From NCBI GenBank assembly GCA_023409265.1, contig JAEYHZ010000030.1, positions 62,001-126,000 on the forward strand: DNA of 64,000 bases, in the 5' to 3' direction. Below are positions 18,953 through 27,975 of the stretch, piece by piece. This DNA is from Bacillota bacterium (lineage in GTDB: Bacteria > Bacillota > Clostridia > Acetivibrionales > DSM-1351). The position numbers and the translations under genes were made by a program. Position 1 is the first letter of the stretch, and each line of letters opens with the position of its first letter. The notes under the pieces were generated by a model. It did not search any database. It saw only the letters and a program-made list of their open reading frames with translations, and was not told where the DNA came from.

Positions 18953-19038
18953 AAAATATCCTGCTGGTTACTATAAATTTATATGGCTCGGGTTTACGAC
19001 CGCTATATGATTTTTGTTAGATAACGGCAGGATATTTT
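18953..19038 (+). other. nested stem-loop between cheY and fliO
   Basis: A perfect 12-bp inverted repeat (AAAATATCCTGC at 18953-18964, GCAGGATATTTT at 19027-19038) encloses a second, shorter stem (about ATATGGCTCG with CGACCGCTATAT). No T-run follows. It could be a processing site, a regulatory RNA element or another relic element. Neither a GEMM riboswitch nor another known riboswitch was recognised. Confidence 0.55.
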
Positions 19039-19044
19039 GTAGTA

Positions 19045-19105
19045 AGGCATGATTAGATAATAAACTCTGTTTTCAGGCGAGATATTTTTCGTCAAGACCA
19101 TGCCT
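19045..19105. repeat. MITE-like palindromic repeat, copy 3 (internally deleted)
   Basis: The left end (AGGCATGATTAGATAATAA, 19045-19063) and the next about 30 bases match the left end of copy 2 at 27783. The element then jumps to a short right end CATGCCT (19099-19105). It therefore looks like a copy that has lost its core and most of its right arm. Confidence 0.7.
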
Positions 19106-19191
19106 AAATGACTTTTAACCTTCTTATGGCCTGTTAATTAATGCATCTATTTTTACAAATCAATACTAAGATCCGGCTGGTGGGGGTTAAG

Positions 19192-19686
19192 ATGGATATT
19201 TTTCAAATTTTTTCAGTTATTTTTGCTTTTATAATTGTATTGGTTATATTGCTGATTACTACCAAGTTTCTGGCATATAAATCGAAAGCGATGATGAAGG
19301 GTAAATACATGCACATTGTTGAATCCCTAAGCCTTGGTGTTAATAACAGACTTCATCTTATCAGGGTTGATAAAGAATTCTTTATAATATCGGCATCTAA
19401 CAAAAATGTTGAATTTCTGGCAAAGGTTAATATTAATGATTTTGAGAATGAAGAAATCAAAAATCCTATCACTGAAGCTATAGATTTCAAATCTGTTTTA
19501 ACGAAATACGTTGGTAATTTCAGCTTTGGCAAACAGTCAAAAGCAAAGGAAGGCAAGCCTGAAGACATGATTTTGGGCGAAAAGCAGACTCAAAATGAAG
19601 AAACTAAAATAAACGATGCTATGTTCAGAAACAATCTGGAAAAATTAAAAAACATAACCAACAGTATGAATGATAAAGGTCTATAA
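19192..19686 (+). CDS. fliO: flagellar biosynthetic protein FliO
   Basis: FliO is a small membrane protein that helps assemble the FliP ring of the export gate. It is 164 aa with an N-terminal membrane helix (about residues 3-26) and a cytoplasmic part with S-L-G-V-N-N-R-L-H-L-I-R-V-D, the typical FliO core. ATG 19192 follows GGTGGGGG; the in-frame ATG at 19141 is 51 bases further up and has no site. It lies directly before fliP. Confidence 0.9.
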   Translation: MDIFQIFSVIFAFIIVLVILLITTKFLAYKSKAMMKGKYMHIVESLSLGVNNRLHLIRVDKEFFIISASNKNVEFLAKVNINDFENEEIKNPITEAIDFKSVLTKYVGNFSFGKQSKAKEGKPEDMILGEKQTQNEETKINDAMFRNNLEKLKNITNSMNDKGL

Positions 19687-19687
19687 A

Positions 19688-20488
19688 ATGGATAAAAAAA
19701 TGAAAATTAAGAAGCTATTAATATTTACGGCCATCCTGGTAGTTATTTTTTGTCTGATGGGTGGACAGGCCATGGCTGAGCCAAATATTTCAGTAACAAA
19801 AGATGGTATTAATATTGGAGCATCTCAAAACCCAAAAGAGGTATCTTCAAGTATTCAGTTGCTTTTATTATTGACAGTGCTTTCTGTAGCCCCTTCAATT
19901 CTTATAATGATGACTGGTTTTACAAGAATTATTATAATCCTGTCATTTTTAAGAAATGCCCTGGGTACTCAGCAGATGCCGCCCAACCAGGTTTTAATAG
20001 GTTTAGCCCTGTTTATTACCTTTTTTGTTATGACTCCGGTTATATCAGATATTAATGAGAATGCTTTCCAACCTTATTCCAAAGGTGAAATAACATCGCA
20101 GCAGGCAATAGAAAAAAGTTCACAGACAATAAAAACATGGATGGTAAAGCAAATTTTCAGTAATAAGAGGGAAAAAGACCTTGAATTATTTATGACGCTG
20201 GGAGGCCAGAAAGATCCCATAAAAGTTCAGGATGCTTCGAAACTTTCCCTGACAATAGTTGCTCCAGCTTTTTTAATTAGTGAACTAATGGTAGCTTTTA
20301 AGTTCGGGTTTTTAATATTTTTACCGTTTTTAATTATTGATATGGTAGTTTCCAGTACTCTTATGTCAATGGGTATGATGATGCTGCCGCCCGTAATGAT
20401 ATCCTTGCCATTTAAAATACTGTTATTTATTTTGGTTGACGGATGGTCCTTGTTAACCCAGTCCATTGTGGTCAGTTTTGCCCGGTGA
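19688..20488 (+). CDS. fliP: flagellar export gate protein FliP
   Basis: FliP forms the core of the type III export gate. It is 266 aa with an N-terminal cleavable signal (ending A-M-A-E) as FliP usually has. It then has four membrane segments and the family motif M-T-G-F-T-R-I-I-I-I-L-S-F-L-R and A-L-G-T-Q-Q-M-P-P-N-Q. Its ATG follows the fliO stop by one base; an alternative in-frame ATG at 19670 lies inside fliO. Confidence 0.96.
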   Translation: MDKKMKIKKLLIFTAILVVIFCLMGGQAMAEPNISVTKDGINIGASQNPKEVSSSIQLLLLLTVLSVAPSILIMMTGFTRIIIILSFLRNALGTQQMPPNQVLIGLALFITFFVMTPVISDINENAFQPYSKGEITSQQAIEKSSQTIKTWMVKQIFSNKREKDLELFMTLGGQKDPIKVQDASKLSLTIVAPAFLISELMVAFKFGFLIFLPFLIIDMVVSSTLMSMGMMMLPPVMISLPFKILLFILVDGWSLLTQSIVVSFAR

Positions 20489-20537
20489 CGCTATTAATTT
20501 GATTACTTAAACGTGTAAAGTTTCCATGGAGGTTAAA

Positions 20538-20807
20538 ATGGATGAAAGCAGCATTATTTACATTGCTCAAGAGGCCTTAAAAATAATAATTTATGTATCA
20601 GCTCCTATTTTGATTATCAGTATGGTGGTTGGTTTAATAATAAGTATCTTCCAGGCCACAACCCAAATTCAGGAGCAGACATTGACTTTTGTTCCCAAAA
20701 TCTTATCAGTAGTTGCTGCTATAGCGCTTTTTGGGTCATGGATGCTGAGAGTGCTGATTGAGTATACACAGGGTATATTAATTAATATGAATCAGTTCAT
20801 TAAATAG
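20538..20807 (+). CDS. fliQ: flagellar export gate protein FliQ
   Basis: An 89-aa protein with two membrane helices (about 15-38 and 52-73) and the FliQ motif I-F-Q-A-T-T-Q-I-Q-E-Q-T-L-T-F-V-P-K. It packs around the FliP-FliR ring. The ATG at 20538 follows GGAGG by the usual spacing, so the in-frame ATG at 20526 is not used. Confidence 0.96.
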   Translation: MDESSIIYIAQEALKIIIYVSAPILIISMVVGLIISIFQATTQIQEQTLTFVPKILSVVAAIALFGSWMLRVLIEYTQGILINMNQFIK

Positions 20808-20818
20808 GGGTTGAGAAT

Positions 20819-21610
20819 GTGCACATTCCATTTGATATGTTTCTGAATAATTTGGAGCTATTTCTCCTTATTTTCGTAAGGATGACGGGATTGTTTGTAA
20901 CTGCTCCGATATTTGGCCGCAGAAACATACCGGTGTACTTCAAAGTAGGGTTTGCCTTTATGGCAGCTCTTCTGATGGCGAATGTTATTGAGGTGGGTCA
21001 CGTTGTTGATACCAGCAACTTTATGATATATGCCTTGTATATAATAAAAGAGTTTCTTGTTGGAGTGGTTATCGGCTTTATAGCATATGCGGTTTTTACA
21101 AGTATCTATATTGCCGGACAGATTATAGATATGCAGATAGGATTCGGTATGGTAAACGTTTTGGATCCGCTTAGCAATATACAGGTTCCTATCACTGCAA
21201 ATTTATATTTTATGCTGGCTATGATTATTTTTCTTGTAACAAACGGTCATCATATGCTGATTAGAGCGTTATATCAGAGCTTTGATATTTTACCCTTGGG
21301 GAGCGCTGTAATTAAGTCTGACCTTGTTGACAACATAGTCGTAGTATTTAAGGATATGTTTTCGGTTGGTTTTAAAATAGCTGCTCCAATTGTTGCAGCA
21401 GTTATAGTAACTGACGTAGTCCTGGGTATTATATCCAAGACAATTCCTCAGATGAATGTATTTGTACTGGGTATGCCATTAAAAATATTAATAGGATTAA
21501 TAATTATTTTTATTACTGTTCCAGCTTTTATATATATTGTCACCATGCTGACTGACAATATGAATATTGAGATTTTTAAGATGATTAAGGCAATGGGACC
21601 TGGGCAGTAG
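20819..21610 (+). CDS. fliR: flagellar export gate protein FliR
   Basis: FliR completes the FliP5-FliQ4-FliR1 export gate. It is 263 aa and strongly hydrophobic with about six membrane segments. F-V-R-M-T-G-L-F-V-T-A-P-I-F-G-R near the start and P-L-S-N-I-Q-V-P-I in the middle are family features. It starts at GTG 20819 after AGGGG, ten bases past fliQ. Confidence 0.95.
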   Translation: MHIPFDMFLNNLELFLLIFVRMTGLFVTAPIFGRRNIPVYFKVGFAFMAALLMANVIEVGHVVDTSNFMIYALYIIKEFLVGVVIGFIAYAVFTSIYIAGQIIDMQIGFGMVNVLDPLSNIQVPITANLYFMLAMIIFLVTNGHHMLIRALYQSFDILPLGSAVIKSDLVDNIVVVFKDMFSVGFKIAAPIVAAVIVTDVVLGIISKTIPQMNVFVLGMPLKILIGLIIIFITVPAFIYIVTMLTDNMNIEIFKMIKAMGPGQ

Positions 21611-21640
21611 AAAGTGCCTAAAACGATATTGAAGGGCAGG

Positions 21641-22765
21641 ATGAAGAACCCCATGAAGGAACAACGTCTGAAGCTGAATTATCAGCTGTTTGCTGCCGGG
21701 GGAGATGATAAGACAGAAAAAGCTACTCCCAAGAAAAAAAGTGATGCAAGGAAAAAGGGACAGGTATTTCAAAGCAGGGAAATGTCAGCATCGCTGATTT
21801 TAGTTTTAATGGTTGTGTCAATAAATGCATTTGGTTCAATCATATATGAACAAATTACTCAATATATGAAAAAAGCATTTACTGAATACCTTACAATGAC
21901 TGATGCTATTGATCCGGGAATTCTGGCTAAATTATTCATAGATGGGTTACTTGTTTTAGCAAAAACAACTCTACCGCTGCTGTTAATTGCTGCATTAGCA
22001 GCATTTATTGTGGGATATGCGCAGGTAGGATTTCTGTTTACTCTGGAGACATTGAAACCAAAGGGTAACAGAATAAACCCGTTCAGTGGATTTAAAAGAA
22101 TTTTTTCCATGAGATCGATAGTCGAATTGGTAAAATCAATTATAAAGATTTTGATTGTTGGATGGGTTGCATACTCATACCTTAAGTCAAAAACCAATGA
22201 TGTTGTTACGCTGATGAATCAGGATCTGCTTGATGTCCTTTCTTTCATTGGTAATGCTGCATTTGCCGTAGCTTTAAGAATATGTGTTGCAATGATTATT
22301 GTAGGGTTTCTTGATTATTTGTATCAACGGTTTGATTATGAAAAAAGCCTTAAGATGACAAAGCAGGAAGTAAAAGAAGAATATAAGCAACTGGAAGGAA
22401 ATCCGGAAATTAAGTCGAAAATCAAGCAAAAACAGCGTCAAATGTCTATGAGAAGAATGATGCAGGAGATACCGAAAGCTGATGTGGTTATCACCAACCC
22501 GACGCATTTTGCCGTTGCAATAAAATACGATGCTCAGAAAGCCAGCGCACCATACGTGGTGGCAAAAGGGCAGGATTATATAGCATTAAGAATAAAACAG
22601 GTAGCAAATGAAAATAAAATTCAGATAGTCGAAAACAAGCCGCTGGCCAGAACCCTTTTCAGTACTGTAGATATAGGGCAGGCTATACCTCCGGAATTGT
22701 ATCAGACAGTTGCTGAAATTCTGGCATTTGTGTATAACCTTAAAAATGGCGGCAGAGCCGGATAA
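21641..22765 (+). CDS. flhB: flagellar export switch protein FlhB
   Basis: FlhB controls the switch from rod/hook to filament export. N-terminal D-K-T-E-K-A-T-P-K-K-K is the family opening. Four membrane segments follow, and the cytoplasmic domain carries the autocleavage motif N-P-T-H (in V-V-I-T-N-P-T-H-F-A-V). The start is uncertain. ATG 21641 follows GAAGGGCAGG closely, ATG 21653 is also possible, and the frame is open to GTG 21614. Confidence 0.95.
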   Translation: MKNPMKEQRLKLNYQLFAAGGDDKTEKATPKKKSDARKKGQVFQSREMSASLILVLMVVSINAFGSIIYEQITQYMKKAFTEYLTMTDAIDPGILAKLFIDGLLVLAKTTLPLLLIAALAAFIVGYAQVGFLFTLETLKPKGNRINPFSGFKRIFSMRSIVELVKSIIKILIVGWVAYSYLKSKTNDVVTLMNQDLLDVLSFIGNAAFAVALRICVAMIIVGFLDYLYQRFDYEKSLKMTKQEVKEEYKQLEGNPEIKSKIKQKQRQMSMRRMMQEIPKADVVITNPTHFAVAIKYDAQKASAPYVVAKGQDYIALRIKQVANENKIQIVENKPLARTLFSTVDIGQAIPPELYQTVAEILAFVYNLKNGGRAG

Positions 22766-22809
22766 AACTCTGTTTGGGGTATAAAAGTATTCTATTGAGG
22801 GGGATTTTC

Positions 22810-24834
22810 GTGTCAAAGTTAAACAATTTCTTTATACCGATAGTTATAATTATTGCAATATTAAACCTTATTTTGCCAATTCCGCATAGCTTTCTGGATT
22901 TTTTGCTTGCCGTAAATATAATCCTCGCGGCAATAATTATGCTTAATACCATATATCTTAAGACTGCACTGGATTTATCAATTTTCCCAACTCTGATAGT
23001 TGTTACCACAATTTATAGATTGTCTCTGAACGTCACAGCTACCAAGCTTATACTTTCAGAGGGTGAAGCCGGAGATGTTATAAGAGGGTTCGGATATTTT
23101 GTTGGCAGAAACAATCTTGTTGTAGGTTTTATCATCTTCTTTATAATAATGATAGTTAATTTCCTTGTTATTACAAAGGGTTCCGAAAGAGTAGCCGAAG
23201 TTGCGGCAAGATTTACATTGGACGCCATGCCTGGTAAACAGATGGCTATTGATGCTGATTTGAACACCGGCTTGATAAGTGAAGCTGAAGCAAAGGAAAG
23301 AAGAAGAAAAATCCAGAGGGAAGCGGATTTTTACGGCTCTATGGACGGTGCCAGTAAATTTGTAAAAAACGATGCTATTGCAGGAATTATTATTACTTTC
23401 TTAAATATCGCAGGTGGTTTGATCATTGGTGTAGTTATGAGGGGTGAGGCGTTGGATGTAGCCCTTCAGAACTATACCATTTTGACAATTGGTGACGGTT
23501 TGGTCAGCCAGATACCGGCACTCATGTTATCAGTGGCAACCAGCTTTATTGTTACAAGAGCCGGCGCAGAATCCGACCTGAATAAAGACGTAATTAAACA
23601 ACTGTTCTATAATCCAAGGGTACTGATTATTGCAGCTGCGCTTAGCCTTGCAATGGCACCGTTTTTAACACCGGTACCATTTCTAATTCTCGCAGTAATA
23701 TTGGCCTTCATGGCATATAAAATCAAACAGCTTCAAAAGGAAGCCGTTGCCGATGAAGAAGTCCAGATACAGGAAAGTGAAGTTGAAGAAATCAGAAAGC
23801 CTGAAAATGTTGTAACTCTGCTCCAGGTTGATCCAATTGAACTTGAATTTGGATATGGAATTATACCATTGGCCGACGCAAACCAGGGAGGTGACCTTCT
23901 GGACAGGGTTGTTCTCATAAGAAGACAGCTTGCACTTGAACTGGGTATGATAGTTCCTGTAATCCGACTAAGGGATAATATACAGATTGGCCCCAATGAA
24001 TACATTATTAAAATCAAGGGCTCTGAAGTAGCCAAAGGAGAGCTTTTGTTTGATTACTTTATGGCAATGAACTCAGGCGGAGTTGAAGAGGAACTGGATG
24101 GAATCAAGACAATCGAACCTGCATTCGGCTTGCCTGCCCTATGGATTCAGGAAAGCCAGAGAGACAGAGCTGAAATGCTCGGCTATACGGTTGTAGATCC
24201 GCCGTCAATTATAGCTACTCACTTGACGGAAGTTATCAAAAAACATTCGTATGAATTGCTTGGCAGACAGGAAGTCCAGACTCTGGTTGACAATATCAGG
24301 CAAACGTATCCTGCCATTGTTGATGAACTAGTACCAAAGCTTATGAGTGTGGGTGAGATACAAAAAGTTCTTGCAAATCTATTAAAAGAAAATGTTTCCA
24401 TAAGGGACATGGTCACAATAATGGAAACACTTGCGGATTACTCACCAATGACACATGATGTGGATATGCTTACAGAGTATGTAAGACAGGCTCTTGGAAG
24501 ATCCATATCCCAGAAATTTTTTAATGGTAACTCGAATGTTATAACAATTGATCCTAAAGTTGAACAAATGATAATGGATTCCATACAGAAAACTGAATTT
24601 GGTTCATATCTTGCACTGGACCCCTCGGTATCCAACACTATTATCAATAATGTGTCAAAAAATGTTCAAAGGCTGATACAGCTTGGAAGCCAGCCAATAG
24701 TTCTGGCATCGCCCATTGTAAGATTGTATTTCAAGAGACTTACCGAGAATGTTATTCCCGGGCTGGTTGTTTTATCTTATAATGAAATAGATCCGGGGGT
24801 AGAAATCCAGTCAGTTGGAACAGTAAGTGTTTAA
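22810..24834 (+). CDS. flhA: flagellar export protein FlhA
   Basis: FlhA is the largest export-gate component, with a membrane part (about eight helices in the first 320 residues) and a cytoplasmic ring that binds chaperone-substrate pairs. It is 674 aa from GTG 22810, which follows GAGGGGG. The FHIPEP signature region is seen as R-L-S-L-N-V-T-A-T-K-L-I-L with D-A-M-P-G-K-Q-M-A-I-D-A-D-L. The frame is open to TTG 22774, which lies before the ribosome site. Confidence 0.96.
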   Translation: MSKLNNFFIPIVIIIAILNLILPIPHSFLDFLLAVNIILAAIIMLNTIYLKTALDLSIFPTLIVVTTIYRLSLNVTATKLILSEGEAGDVIRGFGYFVGRNNLVVGFIIFFIIMIVNFLVITKGSERVAEVAARFTLDAMPGKQMAIDADLNTGLISEAEAKERRRKIQREADFYGSMDGASKFVKNDAIAGIIITFLNIAGGLIIGVVMRGEALDVALQNYTILTIGDGLVSQIPALMLSVATSFIVTRAGAESDLNKDVIKQLFYNPRVLIIAAALSLAMAPFLTPVPFLILAVILAFMAYKIKQLQKEAVADEEVQIQESEVEEIRKPENVVTLLQVDPIELEFGYGIIPLADANQGGDLLDRVVLIRRQLALELGMIVPVIRLRDNIQIGPNEYIIKIKGSEVAKGELLFDYFMAMNSGGVEEELDGIKTIEPAFGLPALWIQESQRDRAEMLGYTVVDPPSIIATHLTEVIKKHSYELLGRQEVQTLVDNIRQTYPAIVDELVPKLMSVGEIQKVLANLLKENVSIRDMVTIMETLADYSPMTHDVDMLTEYVRQALGRSISQKFFNGNSNVITIDPKVEQMIMDSIQKTEFGSYLALDPSVSNTIINNVSKNVQRLIQLGSQPIVLASPIVRLYFKRLTENVIPGLVVLSYNEIDPGVEIQSVGTVSV

Positions 24835-24938
24835 TGCTTATAATAAAGGGTAATATTATGTCGAGAACGTTTTATTAAAGAACTGTTTTGTATTATATTC
24901 TAACTTTTCATTTTACACACGGCAGTATGGAGGTTTAT

Positions 24939-26105
24939 ATGAAAATAAAGCGTTATATGGGAAAAAACACGCAAGAGGCATTATTAAAGGTGAAAATGGA
25001 TCTTGGGAATAATGCAATTATTCTAAATACAAAAAAGGTAAGACAAAAAGGAATCAAGAAGTTTTTTTCCAGTCCCATGATAGAAATTATGGCTGCAATT
25101 GATGACGATGATGCCAGAAATAAGGATAGGGAATTGACAAAAATTGATGCAACATACAAAGCTTACAATAATCCACAAAAAAATCTGTCGGAAAAAGAGG
25201 AAAAATTTACTGAGTTAGAGAATAAAGTAACTAATATTGAAAATCTGTTGGACAAGATTCTCAATATAGTTGCACCTGAAAAAAACTTGAGTGAAGCCGA
25301 TAAAGATGAACAAAACAAACTGCCACAAATATACCAGCTGCTTTACAATAATCTCTTAAGAAATGAAGTTGACGAGGAGATTGCGAAAAGTATTATTGAG
25401 CAGGTGGCAAAAAGGAGTGATTCAAGGAATCTTAATGATACATCCCTTGTAATGCATTCTGTTATAGCTTCAATGTTCGGTAAAGCTGAACCGATTACTT
25501 TGAGAACTGATGGCAAGCCAACCGTAATACTTTTTGTCGGTCCTACAGGAGTTGGAAAAACAACTACGCTTGCAAAACTTGCAGCTTCATTTATGTTGTC
25601 GGAAGGTAAAAATGTTGGTTTGATTACTGCTGACACCTATAGAATAGCTGCCGTAGACCAGTTGAAAACCTATGCTGAAATATTGGGAATACCTATTTCG
25701 GTTGCTTACTCGATTGAAGAGATAAGAAACGAGATTGAAAGATATAATGACAAGGATGTTATACTTATCGACACTGCTGGTTCCAGTTATCGGGATAAGC
25801 AGAAGTTTGAAGAGTTAAAGAATCAAGTAAATGAATGCAACGCTGACAGTATATTTTTAGTTTTAAGCTCCACAGTCAGTTCTAAAAATTGCAAAGAAAT
25901 TATAAAAAATTATGAATTTATACCTAATTATAAATTGATTTTTACAAAGCTTGATGAAACACCTGTATACGGTAACATATTAAATACAAAATGCTATTCG
26001 GATAAAAGTCTGTCTTACATTACCAATGGGCAGAATGTTCCTGATGATATTGAAATAGCAAATGTTGAAAGACTGTCAAAAAACTTACTTGGGAATTTAT
26101 CATGA
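24939..26105 (+). CDS. flhF: flagellar SRP-type GTPase FlhF
   Basis: FlhF is a third SRP-family GTPase, which helps set flagellar number and position. It is 388 aa from ATG 24939 after GGAGG. The N-terminal part starts M-K-I-K-R-Y-M-G-K, with a variable linker. The NG domain carries the P-loop G-P-T-G-V-G-K-T-T-T-L-A-K-L-A, the D-T-A-G segment and T-K-L-D-E-T. flhG, whose product normally activates its GTPase, lies 41 bases downstream. Confidence 0.95.
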   Translation: MKIKRYMGKNTQEALLKVKMDLGNNAIILNTKKVRQKGIKKFFSSPMIEIMAAIDDDDARNKDRELTKIDATYKAYNNPQKNLSEKEEKFTELENKVTNIENLLDKILNIVAPEKNLSEADKDEQNKLPQIYQLLYNNLLRNEVDEEIAKSIIEQVAKRSDSRNLNDTSLVMHSVIASMFGKAEPITLRTDGKPTVILFVGPTGVGKTTTLAKLAASFMLSEGKNVGLITADTYRIAAVDQLKTYAEILGIPISVAYSIEEIRNEIERYNDKDVILIDTAGSSYRDKQKFEELKNQVNECNADSIFLVLSSTVSSKNCKEIIKNYEFIPNYKLIFTKLDETPVYGNILNTKCYSDKSLSYITNGQNVPDDIEIANVERLSKNLLGNLS

Positions 26106-26146
26106 CCATGGTTAATAAGTAGTTAGCTTGTATACGGAGGATTATA

Positions 26147-27070
26147 ATGATAGATCAAGCTGAAAAGTTAAGAAATTTAGTAAATAACTACAAAAATGAG
26201 CCGTTGAATAATCAAACCAGTCCTCAACAACCTGAAAAGATAACGCTTAACAAGCGTGCAAAAGTTATTACAATTACCAGTGGTAAGGGTGGTGTGGGCA
26301 AAACAAGTGTCACTTCAAACCTTGCTATTGCACTGAGCCAGAAAGGTCACAGGGTTGTAATAATCGACGCGGATTTAGGTTTATCGAACATAGATGTTGT
26401 ATTTGGTATTGTTCCAAAATACACGTTGTTAGACTCTATAAACAGTGAAAAAGGGATCTTGGATATTCTGTGTGAAGGACCGAACAATATTAAGTTCATA
26501 TCCGGCGGATCTGGAGTACAGGAATTAATAAACGTTGATAAAAACACTCTTGAAGCTTTTACGGCAAATATGTCTGTGCTTGATCATATTGCGGATTATA
26601 TCCTGATAGATACAGGTGCGGGTCTGAGTGATACGGTTATGAATTTTGTATTATCAGCTGAAGAAGTATTATTAGTGCTGACTCCGGAGCCAACTTCTAT
26701 AACTGACGGATATGCGCTGGTAAAAACAGTAGCACATACAAAGAAAGAGTGTTCAATAAATGTACTTATAAATAGAGCAGAAAGTGAAATTGAAGCTAAA
26801 ACAGTGTATAATAATTTTTCTTCGGTAGCAGAAAGATTTCTTGGAATGAAATTGGAATTCCTGGGGTATTTGCCCTTTGATCAAACCTTTATAAAATCTG
26901 TCAAGATGCAGAGGCCATATCTGCTTAGCTTCCCCAGGAATAATACAAGTAGAATGATAAGTGATATTGCTGATACTCTTGCAAAGAAGGAAGTTAGTGA
27001 AAACAGCCAGACACAGACCGGTATAAAAGGGTTCATTAATAGGTTTGTTGGGTTGTTTAGCAATAAATAA
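26147..27070 (+). CDS. flhG: flagellar number regulator FlhG (MinD-like ATPase)
   Basis: A 307-aa MinD/ParA-family ATPase. The deviant Walker A motif is S-G-K-G-G-V-G-K-T-S. The Walker B region is D-Y-I-L-I-D-T-G-A-G, with D-A-D-L-G-L-S-N-I-D-V as in FlhG/YlxH. The N-terminal extension includes the Q-A-E-K-L-R-N-L-V-N segment with a conserved Q/A-x-x-L-R pattern that stimulates FlhF GTPase in homologues. The C-terminal basic/amphipathic end likely binds membrane. GGAGG precedes the ATG. Confidence 0.95.
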   Translation: MIDQAEKLRNLVNNYKNEPLNNQTSPQQPEKITLNKRAKVITITSGKGGVGKTSVTSNLAIALSQKGHRVVIIDADLGLSNIDVVFGIVPKYTLLDSINSEKGILDILCEGPNNIKFISGGSGVQELINVDKNTLEAFTANMSVLDHIADYILIDTGAGLSDTVMNFVLSAEEVLLVLTPEPTSITDGYALVKTVAHTKKECSINVLINRAESEIEAKTVYNNFSSVAERFLGMKLEFLGYLPFDQTFIKSVKMQRPYLLSFPRNNTSRMISDIADTLAKKEVSENSQTQTGIKGFINRFVGLFSNK

Positions 27071-27104
27071 GGTAGTATACTATTATTAAGTGGGGTTATT
27101 TTCC

Positions 27105-27794
27105 TTGAGTGTTCAAAATAATTTTAAGGATTTTTCAATTGGAACAAAGATTGAGATGACTGTAGTTGATCCAATTGATGGAAAACTTGATATTGGATTT
27201 GTAAGCCAGCTGGAAGGTATTATTGATGTAAATACATTAAGAATCAGTGCGCCGATTTTTGAGGCAAAGATTTATCCTGTGAGAGTAAACTCGCATATTG
27301 AAGGATATTTGTTTTGCAAGGCAAATCAGATATTCAGATTTTCAGGAGTTGTAATCGACAGACTTATAATTGATGATATTGCACTGCTGGACGTGCTCGT
27401 TACAGAAAATCCTGAAAAAATACAAAGAAGGCAGTTTTATAGATTTGATTGCAAGGCTCCTGTGACTATTTATGTACCGGAAGCGGAGCAGCCTGAGGTT
27501 TATGCTGAAATATCCGGACACACTTTAGATATCAGCGGCGGCGGAATATCTTCATTATCTGATAAGGCACTGAAAGCCGATTTGATAGTTATGGGAATTC
27601 TGAAGCTTGACACATATGAGTTGGAGTTTCAAGGAAAGGTAATCAGATGTAGAAAAGAAATAATTAATGAAGAATTAAAATACATATCGTCTATAAGCTT
27701 TATAGACCTTGAATATAAAGAACGTGAAAAAATAGTCAGCTTTATATTTAATCAGCAGAGAGAACTTTTAAAAAGAGGTCAAAGGTATGATTAA
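27105..27794 (+). CDS. PilZ-domain flagellar brake (YcgR-like)
   Basis: A c-di-GMP receptor of the YcgR type: N-terminal YcgR-like beta domain (about 1-95) and C-terminal PilZ domain. The ligand motifs R-x-x-x-R (R-R-Q-F-Y-R) and D-x-S-x-x-G (D-I-S-G-G-G) are intact. Homologues slow the motor when c-di-GMP rises. The TTG at 27105 (229 aa) is nine bases after TGGGG; a GTG at 27090 is in frame. The last codons and the stop lie inside the left arm of repeat copy 2. Confidence 0.9.
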   Translation: MSVQNNFKDFSIGTKIEMTVVDPIDGKLDIGFVSQLEGIIDVNTLRISAPIFEAKIYPVRVNSHIEGYLFCKANQIFRFSGVVIDRLIIDDIALLDVLVTENPEKIQRRQFYRFDCKAPVTIYVPEAEQPEVYAEISGHTLDISGGGISSLSDKALKADLIVMGILKLDTYELEFQGKVIRCRKEIINEELKYISSISFIDLEYKEREKIVSFIFNQQRELLKRGQRYD

Positions 27795-27962
27795 ATAATA
27801 AAACTCTGTTTTAAGGCGAGATGGTTTTCGTCAAAACAAGGCGGAGGATGGCGCAATAATTGCTTTATTGCATAGAAGTGCTGCAAGCAGTGCTTTTCGA
27901 CAACGTAGTATTGGCGGAAAATAGCCGCCTTAAAATGGGAAAGTTATTATTTAATCATGCCT
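27783..27962. repeat. MITE-like palindromic repeat, copy 2
   Basis: A 180-bp element with 19-bp terminal inverted repeats that differ at one base (27783-27801 and 27944-27962). Inner arms CTGTTTTAAGGCG and CGCCTTAAAATGGG continue the pairing. The core 27837-27872 matches copy 1 at 35 of 36 bases. It fills the gap between the PilZ gene and cheB, overlaps the stop of the former, and ends 13 bases before the ATG of the latter. No ORF is inside. Confidence 0.82.
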
Positions 27963-27975
27963 AAAGGGGTAGCGA

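Noticed and set aside
18953..19038. c-di-GMP (GEMM) riboswitch in the flagellar locus
   Set aside because: The conserved GEMM core and tetraloop receptor are absent; the structure is a plain nested inverted repeat.
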